A stretch of 35,565 bases of DNA from Geobacter sp. (GTDB lineage Bacteria > Desulfobacterota > Desulfuromonadia > Geobacterales > Pseudopelobacteraceae): assembly GCA_003151775.1 (NCBI GenBank), contig PLYK01000002.1, positions 1-35,565 on the forward strand. Direction: 5' to 3'. Below the pieces are notes generated by a model that searched no databases, had not been told where the DNA came from, and was given only the letters and a program-made list of their open reading frames with translations. The translations under genes and the position numbers were made by a program. Shown piece after piece: positions 29,282-35,565 of the stretch; within the stretch, counting starts at the first letter, position 1; each line of letters starts with the position of its first letter.

Positions 29282-30775
29282 ATGCCGCGACTGGATATCA
29301 GACTCAAAACCGATCTCTCTGCCACTACGGTTTGTGGCACCGGTCCGGAACGAACCGAAGAAAAGGTCCGTTGTAAGGAGCTGAGCCTCTCTGGCTGCCT
29401 GTTGGTGGGGCTGAAGACCGAGCCTCAATCTATTTTTGCTTTAAGCCTCGTGCTCCCGGTGCAGGGGCGGATCGAGCTAGCCGCCGAACTGGTCAAGACA
29501 TCTCGAAATTGCGCAGTGGTCCGTTTTTTCTTCCCCAACCGCCAGGCGTTGTCCTCCCTTTGGGGCTACATGAGGAGACAGGCCGTCGAACTGGACATCT
29601 GCCCCTACTGCGGCAAAGGATTGGACGGCGCCCGGGACACCTGCACCGTCTGTGGCCAATACCTGCGGTTCACCGAAAACAGCTATCTGGACCAGCACCT
29701 GCAGGCGACCTTCCCCGACCGGATAAAGGACCGGCTCACCAAGCTCGATCCGAGCTTCTTGCAGCAAGTGATCGCATTCATGGACAACAATATCATGGGA
29801 CTTAACCAGGAGGCCTCGGAGGAGGAGTTCGTCGGAACCGCACCGGCAATCCTCAAGGTTTTCGACATGATCAGGCGGGCGGCGTCTACCGAGATGAACA
29901 TCCTGATCCTGGGCGAGTCCGGCACCGGCAAAGAGCTGACCGCCCAGGCCATTCACGAGAAGAGCGTAAGAAAAGACAAGCCATTCATCATTGTCAACTG
30001 CGCGGCAATTCCTGATGGGCTCTTGGAGGCAGAGCTGTTCGGCTACGAAAAAGGCGCCTTTACCGGAGCCGTGGCCTCCAAACAGGGGCGTTTCGAATTG
30101 GCCGATGGCGGTTCTATCTTTCTCGACGAGATTGGCGACCTGCCGGCAGGGCTCCAGGCAAAACTGCTTCGTTTCCTTGAGGATCGGACCATCGAGCGTG
30201 TCGGCGGAAAAGCCGGAAGACGGATCGACGTTAGGATTATTGCTGCCACGAATTGTGATCTCGCCGCCATGGTTAAGAAGCAGAACTTCCGAAATGATTT
30301 GTTCTTTCGTCTTAACAGCTTCACCATTGGGCTGCCGCCCCTGCGCGAGCGGGGCGAGGACAAGGTTATCTTGGCCAAGTACTTCTTCACCAAGATCGGC
30401 CGGGCCGAACAGACCCATCTGGCTGGGTTTTCCGAGGCCGCTCTGAGGACGATCCGAAGCTACGATTGGCCCGGCAACGTCCGCGAACTGGAGAACCTCC
30501 TCGAACGTGCGATGATCGTCGCCGAGAGCAACGTGCTGGATATCGATCCGAGCTGGATTTGCTCCCCTCTCCCCCTGGGAGAGGGGCCGGGGGTGAGGGC
30601 GAGAGGCTCTCTTCGCGATCAGGAAAAGCAAAGCATCCTCGACGCCCTCGAATCGTGCGGCGGCAAGATCTACGGCGCCGATGGCGCGGCCGCGCGGCTC
30701 GGTTTGAAACCGACGACACTCTACGGCAAGCTACGCAAGCACGGCATCCGCAGTCCCAAAAACGATGGACAATGA
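29282..30775 (+). CDS. Sigma-54-dependent transcriptional activator with PilZ-like and zinc-ribbon N-terminus
   Basis: The AAA+ domain is complete: Walker A GESGTGKE, GAFTGA loop (YEKGAFTGAVA) for sigma-54 contact, Walker B GGSIFLDEIGDLP, sensor R in NDLFFRLN and sensor II WPGNVRELEN. The Fis-type HTH (YGADGAAARLGLKPTTLYGKLRKHGI) is at the C-terminus. The first 100 residues look like a degenerate PilZ-like barrel (KTDLS...CKELSLSGCLLVGLKTEP). A zinc ribbon, CPYCGKGL...CTVCGQYL, follows (about 108-130). No response-regulator receiver domain is seen, so control is probably by a ligand or partner through the N-terminus. An in-frame 15-residue palindromic insertion (SPLPLGEGPGVRARG) separates AAA+ from HTH. 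GGAG precedes the start. Confidence 0.9.
   Translation: MPRLDIRLKTDLSATTVCGTGPERTEEKVRCKELSLSGCLLVGLKTEPQSIFALSLVLPVQGRIELAAELVKTSRNCAVVRFFFPNRQALSSLWGYMRRQAVELDICPYCGKGLDGARDTCTVCGQYLRFTENSYLDQHLQATFPDRIKDRLTKLDPSFLQQVIAFMDNNIMGLNQEASEEEFVGTAPAILKVFDMIRRAASTEMNILILGESGTGKELTAQAIHEKSVRKDKPFIIVNCAAIPDGLLEAELFGYEKGAFTGAVASKQGRFELADGGSIFLDEIGDLPAGLQAKLLRFLEDRTIERVGGKAGRRIDVRIIAATNCDLAAMVKKQNFRNDLFFRLNSFTIGLPPLRERGEDKVILAKYFFTKIGRAEQTHLAGFSEAALRTIRSYDWPGNVRELENLLERAMIVAESNVLDIDPSWICSPLPLGEGPGVRARGSLRDQEKQSILDALESCGGKIYGADGAAARLGLKPTTLYGKLRKHGIRSPKNDGQ
30564..30606 (+). repeat. Palindromic repeat element inserted in frame in the activator gene
   Basis: CCCCTCTCCC and GGGAGAGGGG pair perfectly around CCT, followed by CCGGGGGTGAGGG. 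This is a dispersed palindrome that in this phase encodes SPLPLGEGPGVRARG, a string seen translated in many unrelated proteins. It lies in the linker between the AAA+ and HTH domains, where it is tolerated. Confidence 0.7.
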
Positions 30776-30967
30776 CCAACCATCGTCGCGCCGACCAAGG
30801 CGCGTTGTTTTCGTTTATCACGCTCAAATGCATCTCTTCTCGCGGACGACCTTCAACTCCTTTTGTGTCATCCACATCAGATCAATTTGCCAAGGGATGA
30901 TTCCATCGGCATCGGCTTTGCATTGGTTGCTGTGGATTTTGATTCACAACCCGAACGGAGCCGAGTC
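30776..30967. other. Gene-free gap at a change of gene content
   Basis: This 190-bp stretch separates Geobacter-like genes on the left from planctomycete-like genes on the right. I see no repeat, tRNA or integrase site in it, and no reading frame with coding character. The small ORFs on the plus strand are extensions of neighbouring frames. See the finding on this boundary. Confidence 0.4.
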
Positions 30968-31279
30968 ATGGCGTATGTCGTCTGCGAACCGTGTCACGAT
31001 TGCAAGTACACCGATTGCGTGGTCGTGTGTCCGATGGAGTGCTTTTACGAGGACGGATCGATGCTCTATATTGATCCAGTGAACTGCATTGATTGCGAGG
31101 CATGCGTGCCGGAATGCCCGGTGGAAGCGATCTATCATGAGACGAACGTGCCACCCTTGTGGGCACATTTCGTCGCGCTGAACGCCGAGCGCTCGGCGGC
31201 GCTGATCGCCTCGGGCAAGGGGCATATCCGTGAGAAGCAAGAGCCGAAAGAAGGGATCGGTTGCAAGAGACGCGCGTGA
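30968..31279 (+). CDS. 7Fe/8Fe ferredoxin (FdxA-like)
   Basis: The 103-aa protein begins [28 protein letters not shown] and has a second motif [16 protein letters not shown]. The first set (C-x-x-C ... C-x-x-x-C-P) plus the canonical C-x2-C-x2-C-x3-C-P give ligands for a [3Fe-4S] or [4Fe-4S] and a [4Fe-4S] cluster, as in FdxA ferredoxins. The extension after residue 60 ([18 protein letters not shown]) is the usual C-terminal arm. I use the internal ATG at 30968; the longer ORF start adds an unlikely N-terminus. It is a single gene convergent with mcsB. The role is soluble low-potential electron transfer. Confidence 0.9.
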   Translation: MAYVVCEPCHDCKYTDCVVVCPMECFYEDGSMLYIDPVNCIDCEACVPECPVEAIYHETNVPPLWAHFVALNAERSAALIASGKGHIREKQEPKEGIGCKRRA

Positions 31280-31297
31280 GATGCGAGACCGACGCCG

Positions 31298-32365
31298 CTA
31301 GTTCATGTTCCCATCAATCTCCCGCAACCGATCCCTCAAGAAGCGGGCCCGTTCGGAATTGCGTTCCTCGCTGTCGAGTTCCTTGCCGAGGATTTTCTGC
31401 AAGTGGGCCGGCTGGGTGTGGATGAAGAGATCGTTGACCTCGTTGATGTTGATGTCGTCGATCAGGCCGAGGTTGACGCCGAGGCGGACGCTGGAAAGGA
31501 GGTCCATCGTTTCCTCGGAGGTCATCATCGCCGCGTTCTTCAGGACGCCGAAGGCGCGCTTGACGCGGTCGAGGACTTGGGCGTGGTTTTCGCGCGTCAG
31601 CGTCTGGCGCGCCTGGCGTTCGTAAGTGATGATCTGCGGGATGACGTCGCGGATCTCGTTGATGATCGTCGTCTCGCTTTTGCCGAGCGTTACTTGATTC
31701 GAGATCTGGTAGAAATCGCCTGACGCGCGGCTCCCTTCGCCATAGAGGCCACGGACCGCGAGGTTGATCTTTTGCAGGGCGCGGAAGACCTTCTCGATCT
31801 GCTTGATCAGAACCAGCGCCGGCAAGTGGAGCATGACGCTGGCGCGCAGGCCGGTGCCGACGTTGGTCGGGCAGGCGGTGAGATAGCCCAGCTCTTCGCT
31901 GAACGCATAGGGGACGCGCTCTTCAAGCTTGTCGTCGAGGCGGTCTGCGTCTTGCCAGGCTTCGTCGAGGGTGAAGCCGGAGCGGATCACCTGGAGGCGA
32001 ATGTGGTCCTCCTCGTTGACCATGACGCTGATGATTTCGTTGGGGGCGACCGCGACGCCGCGCGGGCCTTCGCTGTTCGCCAGCTCCCGGCTGATGAGCT
32101 GGCGTTCGACGAGCAGCTGGCGGTCCAGCGGCGTCAGGTTGGCAAGGGTGAGGTAGACGAGCCGCGGGTCGAATTCGAGCTTTTCGAGGCGTGCTTTCAA
32201 GTACGTCTCAATCTCGGCCTTCTGGTGGGTATTCGCGCGGTTGGTGAACGGGAACGACGACAGATTGCGCGCGAGCCGAATGCGACTCGAGATGACGATG
32301 TCCGCCTCGGGGCCGAACGCGCGCAGCCATTCACCGCTCGAGTGGGTCATGCTATCCAGGTTCAT
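31298..32365 (-). CDS. mcsB: Protein arginine kinase McsB
   Basis: The ATP:guanido phosphotransferase domain is present in full. It shows VISSRIRLARNLSSFPF (about 25-41), NEEDHIRLQ, the catalytic-Cys segment LTACPTNVGTGLRASVMLHLPAL, and EGSRASGDFYQISNQVTLGKSETTI near residue 220. The last 100 residues form the extra helical McsB domain (LLSSVRLGVNLGLIDDININEVNDLFIHTQPAHLQKILGKELDSEERNSERARFLRDRL) that distinguishes it from creatine and arginine kinases. Its start overlaps the upstream mcsA stop by 14 nt. Family function: phosphorylates arginine on damaged or regulatory proteins, marking them for ClpCP. No ctsR or clpC is in the window. Confidence 0.92.
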   Translation of the reverse strand: MNLDSMTHSSGEWLRAFGPEADIVISSRIRLARNLSSFPFTNRANTHQKAEIETYLKARLEKLEFDPRLVYLTLANLTPLDRQLLVERQLISRELANSEGPRGVAVAPNEIISVMVNEEDHIRLQVIRSGFTLDEAWQDADRLDDKLEERVPYAFSEELGYLTACPTNVGTGLRASVMLHLPALVLIKQIEKVFRALQKINLAVRGLYGEGSRASGDFYQISNQVTLGKSETTIINEIRDVIPQIITYERQARQTLTRENHAQVLDRVKRAFGVLKNAAMMTSEETMDLLSSVRLGVNLGLIDDININEVNDLFIHTQPAHLQKILGKELDSEERNSERARFLRDRLREIDGNMN

Positions 32366-32849
32366 CCGCGGTTTCCTTTTGCCTTATCAGGTCACGCAAT
32401 CGAGCGGCATCCTCGTAGGCTTCCTGCTCGACGGCGGTTCGCAATTGTTGTCGAAGATCGCGCAACTCAGTCTGCACGGCAGCGTGCCCCAGGGCGTGCG
32501 CCGGAATCTTGCCGACGTGCTTCACGCCGCGGTGAATCCGCTCCAGCAAGGGCAAGAGCGGCTCACGAAACACCTGGTAATCCAGCGGGCAGCCGCAACG
32601 TCCCGCCGCCTTGAACTCCATATACTTTATCCCGCACGATGGGCAGGTCAATCGCGACAGCTCATCGGTCTGCCCGCCGACGTGCTGGCCGATCACCGAC
32701 TGCAAGATTGCGGTCAGATTCATTTCCTGCTGCTTGAGCAGTTGCTGCTGCTGGGCACAGTCCTGGCAGAAGTGCGTCTCCTTCTTCTTGCCATTGACGA
32801 TCTCGGTCAGGTGGACCGTGGCCGATTGTCCGCAACTTTGACATTTCAC
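32352..32849 (-). CDS. mcsA: McsA-type activator/adaptor of McsB (copy 1)
   Basis: The 165-aa protein has two N-terminal zinc-binding modules, MKCQSCGQSATVHLTEIVNGKKKETHFCQDCAQQ and LTCPSCGIKYMEFKAAGRCGCPLDYQVF. A C-terminal UvrB/UvrC (UVR) motif follows, QLRTAVEQEAYEDAARLRDLIRQKE. CxxC, CxxC, CxxC and C-x-C pairs are all intact. In Firmicutes McsA binds and activates McsB. The gene is directly coupled to mcsB. A second McsA-like gene lies just upstream. Confidence 0.88.
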   Translation of the reverse strand: MKCQSCGQSATVHLTEIVNGKKKETHFCQDCAQQQQLLKQQEMNLTAILQSVIGQHVGGQTDELSRLTCPSCGIKYMEFKAAGRCGCPLDYQVFREPLLPLLERIHRGVKHVGKIPAHALGHAAVQTELRDLRQQLRTAVEQEAYEDAARLRDLIRQKETADEPG

Positions 32850-32865
32850 GAGAGAATCCTTACTC

Positions 32866-32913
32866 CTTGCCGCTTAGCGTTCGCAGGGCGCCCTGCGAAC
32901 GCTAAGCCGCAAG
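32866..32913. repeat. 48-bp perfect-core palindrome between the two mcsA-like genes
   Basis: GCTTAGCGTTCGCAGGGC is followed directly by its exact reverse complement (32872-32907). After a C-C mismatch the symmetry resumes for five bases on each side (CTTGC/GCAAG). It has no loop. This looks like a REP-like dispersed palindrome or a cruciform-forming site. It lies in the 68-bp gap between two genes of one transcript and could form a hairpin that attenuates expression of mcsA and mcsB. Confidence 0.7.
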
Positions 32914-32917
32914 CGGT

Positions 32918-33403
32918 TCATGCTTCTTCCAGCGTCTTGAGCTGGTCGCGCAGGCGGGCGGCTTCTTCGTAGTCCTCGCGATCGACGGCGCGTTTCAGAC
33001 GTTGCCGTAGCTGGGTCATCTCCGCCTCGGCCTGCTTGTTTTTCGGGAAGTTGCGCGGCGTCTTGCCGCAATGCCGGGTCTCGCCGTGGATGTTTTCCAA
33101 TAATGGCATCAACTCGGCGCGGAAGACATCGTAATCGCGCGAGCAGCCTAGGCGATGATTGTTGCGGAAATCGACGAACTTGATGCCGCAATCGGGGCAC
33201 TCTTGCTGGCCGAAGAGCGCCTCGTCAAGTTCGCTTACGGGTTCGGCGGTCAGCGCCTTGCTGCCGGCGCCTTTGCCCTGGGTGTCCTGGAAGTATTTCT
33301 GCGCGCACCCTTCGCACAGGTGGTGCTCTTCGAACTTCCCCTCGCCGAGGATTTCGGTGATGTGCACCGTTGCCGGGCTGGAACAGCGTTCGCACTTGTG
33401 CAT
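32918..33403 (-). CDS. McsA-like UVR-motif protein (copy 2)
   Basis: From the ATG at 33403 the product is 161 aa: MHKCERCSSPATVHITEILGEGKFEEHHLCEGCAQKYF, then CPDCGIKFVDFRNNHRLGCSRDYDVF, then LLENIHGETRHCGKTPRN and the UVR motif QRLKRAVDREDYEEAARLRDQLKTLEEA. The layout is the same as the neighbouring 165-aa protein. The tracked 240-aa start adds 79 residues of low-quality N-terminus in the GTGACA-repeat region. Two adjacent McsA-type genes with one McsB point to a duplicated adaptor, perhaps with different client proteins. The order is this gene, palindrome, mcsA, mcsB. Confidence 0.85.
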   Translation of the reverse strand: MHKCERCSSPATVHITEILGEGKFEEHHLCEGCAQKYFQDTQGKGAGSKALTAEPVSELDEALFGQQECPDCGIKFVDFRNNHRLGCSRDYDVFRAELMPLLENIHGETRHCGKTPRNFPKNKQAEAEMTQLRQRLKRAVDREDYEEAARLRDQLKTLEEA

Positions 33404-33450
33404 GGTCGATTCCCAGAGGCCTCGTTCTAGCGCCATTCTAACAGCGACGA

Positions 33451-33479
33451 GTGACAGGTGACAAGGGACAAGTGACAAG
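33451..33479. repeat. Short degenerate GTGACAAG tandem repeat
   Basis: GTGACAGGTGACAAGGGACAAGTGACAAG holds four imperfect copies of a 7-8-bp unit between the McsA-like gene and the GNAT gene. This low-complexity string is of the sort found dispersed in planctomycete-type genomes; no function is known. Confidence 0.45.
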
Positions 33480-33494
33480 AAATGGGCGCCATTC

Positions 33495-34382
33495 TCAGGG
33501 GAAGAAATGTAGCAACACTTCGTTGGATTCGATCGTGGTGAAACCGAGTTCTGAATAGAGGCCCAACGCCGGCGCATTGCGATCGTCCACGGCGAGGAGA
33601 AGTTTCGCGGCGCCCTCCGCGGCGAGGGCGTGCAAGGCATGAATCACCATGGCGCGGCCAAGACCCTGGCGGCGAAACTCCGGGACGACGCCGACATAGG
33701 CCAGCTCCCACGTCAGAGCGTCGGGCATCTCGACCAGCATCAACACGCCGACCGGTTGAGCGCCGAGATACGCCACGCGCCAGAAGTCGGCATGAAATTT
33801 CCCCTGCCCGCGATGGCCGGCAAGGATTTCGTCCATGGTGCGCTTGTCATTGAGTTCCGGGCAATCGAGAGTGCCCTCATAGGAGCGTTCGAGCGTGGCC
33901 GCGAAGTCACGGATCAAGGAAGGGCGATAGTTTTCGTAACGAAGTGCGGAGGGGAGGGGAGCCGGCAGGTCATCGAGATCGCGCTTCAATTGGTGGAGAC
34001 GCGTGATCAGGCGAAAGCCTCGCCGGACGAGCGGCGCGCTCCACGACAATTCTTCCGGCTTCGTCAGCGCCTGGGCAAGCTTGCAGCCGATCGATCGGCA
34101 CCAATCGAGCGCGGCTTGCACCAGCGCGTCGGCGATGTCATTGGTCGCCGTCGGCAGCCAGAACAAAGCCGACGCCCCGGCCAATGGCACGCAGACCTGG
34201 GCGCCGACGATGTCGCTACCGCTTTTCGCGATCCAGATGCCGCGCGGGTCGAGGACGCCGTTCTCCAGAAAGTTCACGCATTGGTTGACGCGCTCGGCGC
34301 GCTGATCGGCCGGTGTGCGCGCGAGAGCCCAGGTGAGCGCGGCGGTCCAGTCGTCGGGTCGAACGGGTTCGATGTGGATCAT
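33495..34382 (-). CDS. GNAT-family N-acetyltransferase
   Basis: The protein (295 aa from the preferred ATG MIHIEPVRPDDW; 314 aa from the tracked start) carries a GNAT fold in its C-terminal half. It reads DALTWELAYVGVVPEFRRQGLGRAMVIHALHALAAEGAAKLLLAVDDRNAPALGLYSELGF. The acetyl-CoA motif A is R-R-Q-G-L-G-R. The first 130 residues look like a degenerate second GNAT domain (LTWALARTPADQRAERVNQCVNFL...IVGAQVCVPLAG), so the layout is that of two-domain GNATs such as MshD-like enzymes. The substrate is unknown. It lies between the stress-signalling genes and the McsA genes. Confidence 0.8.
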   Translation of the reverse strand: MIHIEPVRPDDWTAALTWALARTPADQRAERVNQCVNFLENGVLDPRGIWIAKSGSDIVGAQVCVPLAGASALFWLPTATNDIADALVQAALDWCRSIGCKLAQALTKPEELSWSAPLVRRGFRLITRLHQLKRDLDDLPAPLPSALRYENYRPSLIRDFAATLERSYEGTLDCPELNDKRTMDEILAGHRGQGKFHADFWRVAYLGAQPVGVLMLVEMPDALTWELAYVGVVPEFRRQGLGRAMVIHALHALAAEGAAKLLLAVDDRNAPALGLYSELGFTTIESNEVLLHFFP

Positions 34383-34460
34383 GGCTTGCGAGAGGTGCGC
34401 GAAACCGTCAAGCGAGCTACTACGACGCTTGACTGGCATCGGTAACGATCGATTACGCGC

Positions 34461-34910
34461 CTACCGGCACACTTCGGCGTGGAGATGCGCCTTCTTGCGG
34501 ACCTTACACATCGTCAGGCGATTGCCGGGCGGATGGACCGTCACTTCGGTCATGTAATGTCGCATGAGGAAAATGCCGCGGCCGGATGGGCTTTCGAGGT
34601 TTTCGTCGGCAAGTGGATCGGGAATGGCGTTGGGATTGTAACCAGGGCCTTCGTCGGTGACGCTGACATCGAAACGATCGGGAAGGATCCGATAGCGGAC
34701 CTGGACCTTTTTGCGGTGGTCCAGCCCGTTGCCATGTTTGATGGCGTTGACGATGGCCTCCTCCAGCGCCAGGCGGATGCCGAAGACCTCTTTGTCCTCG
34801 TAGTGGCATTGCCGCAATTGTCGTTCGATCATTTCCTGAAGATTGCGGGCTTCATTGAGATCGCTGGCGATGACGAATTCAACGGATCCATCCGGCAAGC
34901 TGGTTCGCAT
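34461..34910 (-). CDS. RsbW-type anti-sigma-factor serine kinase (HATPase_c_2)
   Basis: From the ATG at 34910 the 149-aa product has the HATPase_c_2 blocks. The N box is FGIRLALEEAIVNAIKHGNG, followed by RILPDRFDVSVTDEGPGYNP (G1 box, DEGPG) and PSGRGIFLMRHYMTEV (G2 box, GRGIFLM). In the family this kinase binds a sigma factor and phosphorylates a STAS-domain antagonist. The tracked 197-aa start adds an unlikely basic leader. It sits 208 bp after a STAS gene on the same strand, so the two are likely partners. No sigma-B/F-type sigma factor is visible in the window. Confidence 0.88.
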   Translation of the reverse strand: MRTSLPDGSVEFVIASDLNEARNLQEMIERQLRQCHYEDKEVFGIRLALEEAIVNAIKHGNGLDHRKKVQVRYRILPDRFDVSVTDEGPGYNPNAIPDPLADENLESPSGRGIFLMRHYMTEVTVHPPGNRLTMCKVRKKAHLHAEVCR

Positions 34911-35118
34911 AAGGGGCCTCAAGAACCTCGTAGGCGATGAGAGTTTTACCTTCAGAGGAAATGGACGAGCCGTCCGTGAAACCGAATCTCGCTCCAGCAA
35001 CCTCTGATACCAACCGACAGGAGCCATCCGGACCCGGCAGGACGAAACGGACATGAAATCATTTCATCCTATCGGCCCGAGTCCGCGATATTATACACTA
35101 AATCCGCGCAAGTCCAGC

Positions 35119-35481
35119 CTAAAAAGTTTGCAGCGCGGTCTGTTCGTCCTTCTGGATGTTGAACAGCTTGTTCAGCTTGGTGATCTCGAAGACCTCGAAA
35201 ATGTCGTCATTGATATTGCACATCACCAGCTTGCCGCCGACAGCCTGGACCTTCTTGTTGAGCGTGATGAACTTGCCCAGGGCGGCACTCGACAGGTACT
35301 CGACGTTGCTGAAGTTGAGCAGCACTTTCTTGCGGCCCAGCTCTTCGACAAGGCTGAACAAATCTTCGCCGATCTTCTGGATATTCTGCTCGTCGAGAAT
35401 CTTGCGATCGATGAAATTCACGATGGTGATTTCGCCGGAATCTTCGACTTCCAGTCGACGGCGCCGCGGAGGGGTTGACAT
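35119..35481 (-). CDS. STAS-domain anti-sigma-factor antagonist (RsbV/SpoIIAA-like)
   Basis: The 120-aa protein has the STAS fold with a LLNFSNVEYLSSAALGKFITLNKKVQAVGGKLVMCNI core. The Ser in YLSSAALGK is the expected phosphorylation site used by RsbW-type kinases. The N-terminus (RRRRLEVEDSGEITIVNF) is basic. The first 84 bp upstream (35482-35565) hold AGGAGA-type sequence before the ATG. Family function: when unphosphorylated it binds the anti-sigma kinase and frees the sigma factor. With the neighbouring kinase it forms a partner-switch pair. Confidence 0.9.
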   Translation of the reverse strand: MSTPPRRRRLEVEDSGEITIVNFIDRKILDEQNIQKIGEDLFSLVEELGRKKVLLNFSNVEYLSSAALGKFITLNKKVQAVGGKLVMCNINDDIFEVFEITKLNKLFNIQKDEQTALQTF

Positions 35482-35565
35482 GAAAGTTCTCCTTCGAGGT
35501 CAAATCCGGCCCGGTGGACGACTGGTGTCTAGGGATTTAACCCAGCTATGCCATGTTAAGCTAGA

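Noticed and set aside
29477-30631. 384-aa minus-strand ORF in the sigma-54 activator
   Set aside because: Antisense shadow of a gene with complete AAA+ motifs; no start signal and low-complexity composition.
31772-32614. 280-aa plus-strand ORF across mcsB
   Set aside because: Arg/Ala/Glu-rich shadow of mcsB, without domain features.
33630-34445. 271-aa plus-strand ORF opposite the GNAT gene
   Set aside because: Shadow of a GNAT with an acetyl-CoA motif; no recognisable fold of its own.
1-35565. CRISPR arrays, tRNA or rRNA genes
   Set aside because: No regularly spaced direct repeats and no tRNA- or rRNA-like sequence were seen by eye on either strand; an Infernal/tRNAscan run would confirm.

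Overview
Most of this window (about 1-30.8 kb) reads like the chromosome of a metal-reducing deltaproteobacterium, Geobacter or a relative (Desulfuromonadia). The evidence is indirect: a GEMM-I (cyclic dinucleotide) riboswitch, a PEP-CTERM exoprotein, a GSU2403-like nucleotidyltransferase remnant, a MucR-type regulator, a sigma-54 activator and typical intergenic palindromes. From about 30.97 kb to the end the gene content changes to one I associate with Planctomycetes: a 7Fe/8Fe ferredoxin, McsB arginine kinase with two McsA-like proteins, a GNAT, and an RsbW/STAS pair. The switch falls in a 190-bp gene-free gap and could be an assembly join or a transfer boundary.

Left part (1-10.7 kb) is accessory DNA. 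It holds a histidine-kinase tail, an AT-rich inverted-repeat element, a broken IS3-family element, and a compact minus-strand operon (5034 to 2425). The operon encodes a YgiT/MqsA-like zinc-finger protein, a small Cys/His protein, a protein with a C-terminal Xre/MbcA/ParS toxin-binding domain (DUF2384), a calcineurin-like phosphoesterase, a two-helix membrane protein and a truncated second phosphoesterase. In the standard arrangement the DUF2384 partner is a RES-domain toxin; here a phosphoesterase occupies that slot, making this the best candidate for an undescribed toxin-antitoxin or defence-like system. Next come an orphan Xre/MbcA/ParS-like protein, an Abi_2/AbiF-type HEPN protein preceded by a probable structured RNA with its own terminator, a decayed nucleotidyltransferase gene, a MucR regulator, and a serine recombinase with inverted repeats at its promoter.

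Middle part (10.7-19.4 kb) is one plus-strand export/uptake cluster: a small lipoprotein, TonB, a TonB-dependent receptor, a repeat lipoprotein (predicted beta-propeller), ExbB, ExbD, a TPR protein and a second TonB-dependent receptor, closed by a strong terminator. It contains a complete TonB-ExbB-ExbD energy module with two receptors. On the opposite strand (24.3-19.4 kb) lie four exported proteins: a GEMM-riboswitch-controlled secreted protein, a membrane-anchored protein, a purple-acid-phosphatase-like enzyme and a PEP-CTERM protein.

Further right (24.4-27.0 kb) a three-gene minus-strand operon encodes a TPR/membrane protein, a 72-aa peptide and a radical SAM/SPASM enzyme, which looks like a peptide-modification (RiPP-type) locus. 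It is followed by mobile-DNA debris (a 158-bp MITE-like repeat that truncates a B12-binding radical SAM gene, and a resolvase), a decayed outer-membrane gene, and a sigma-54 activator carrying an in-frame palindromic repeat. The last 4.6 kb is the planctomycete-like block. No tRNA, rRNA or CRISPR array was seen.
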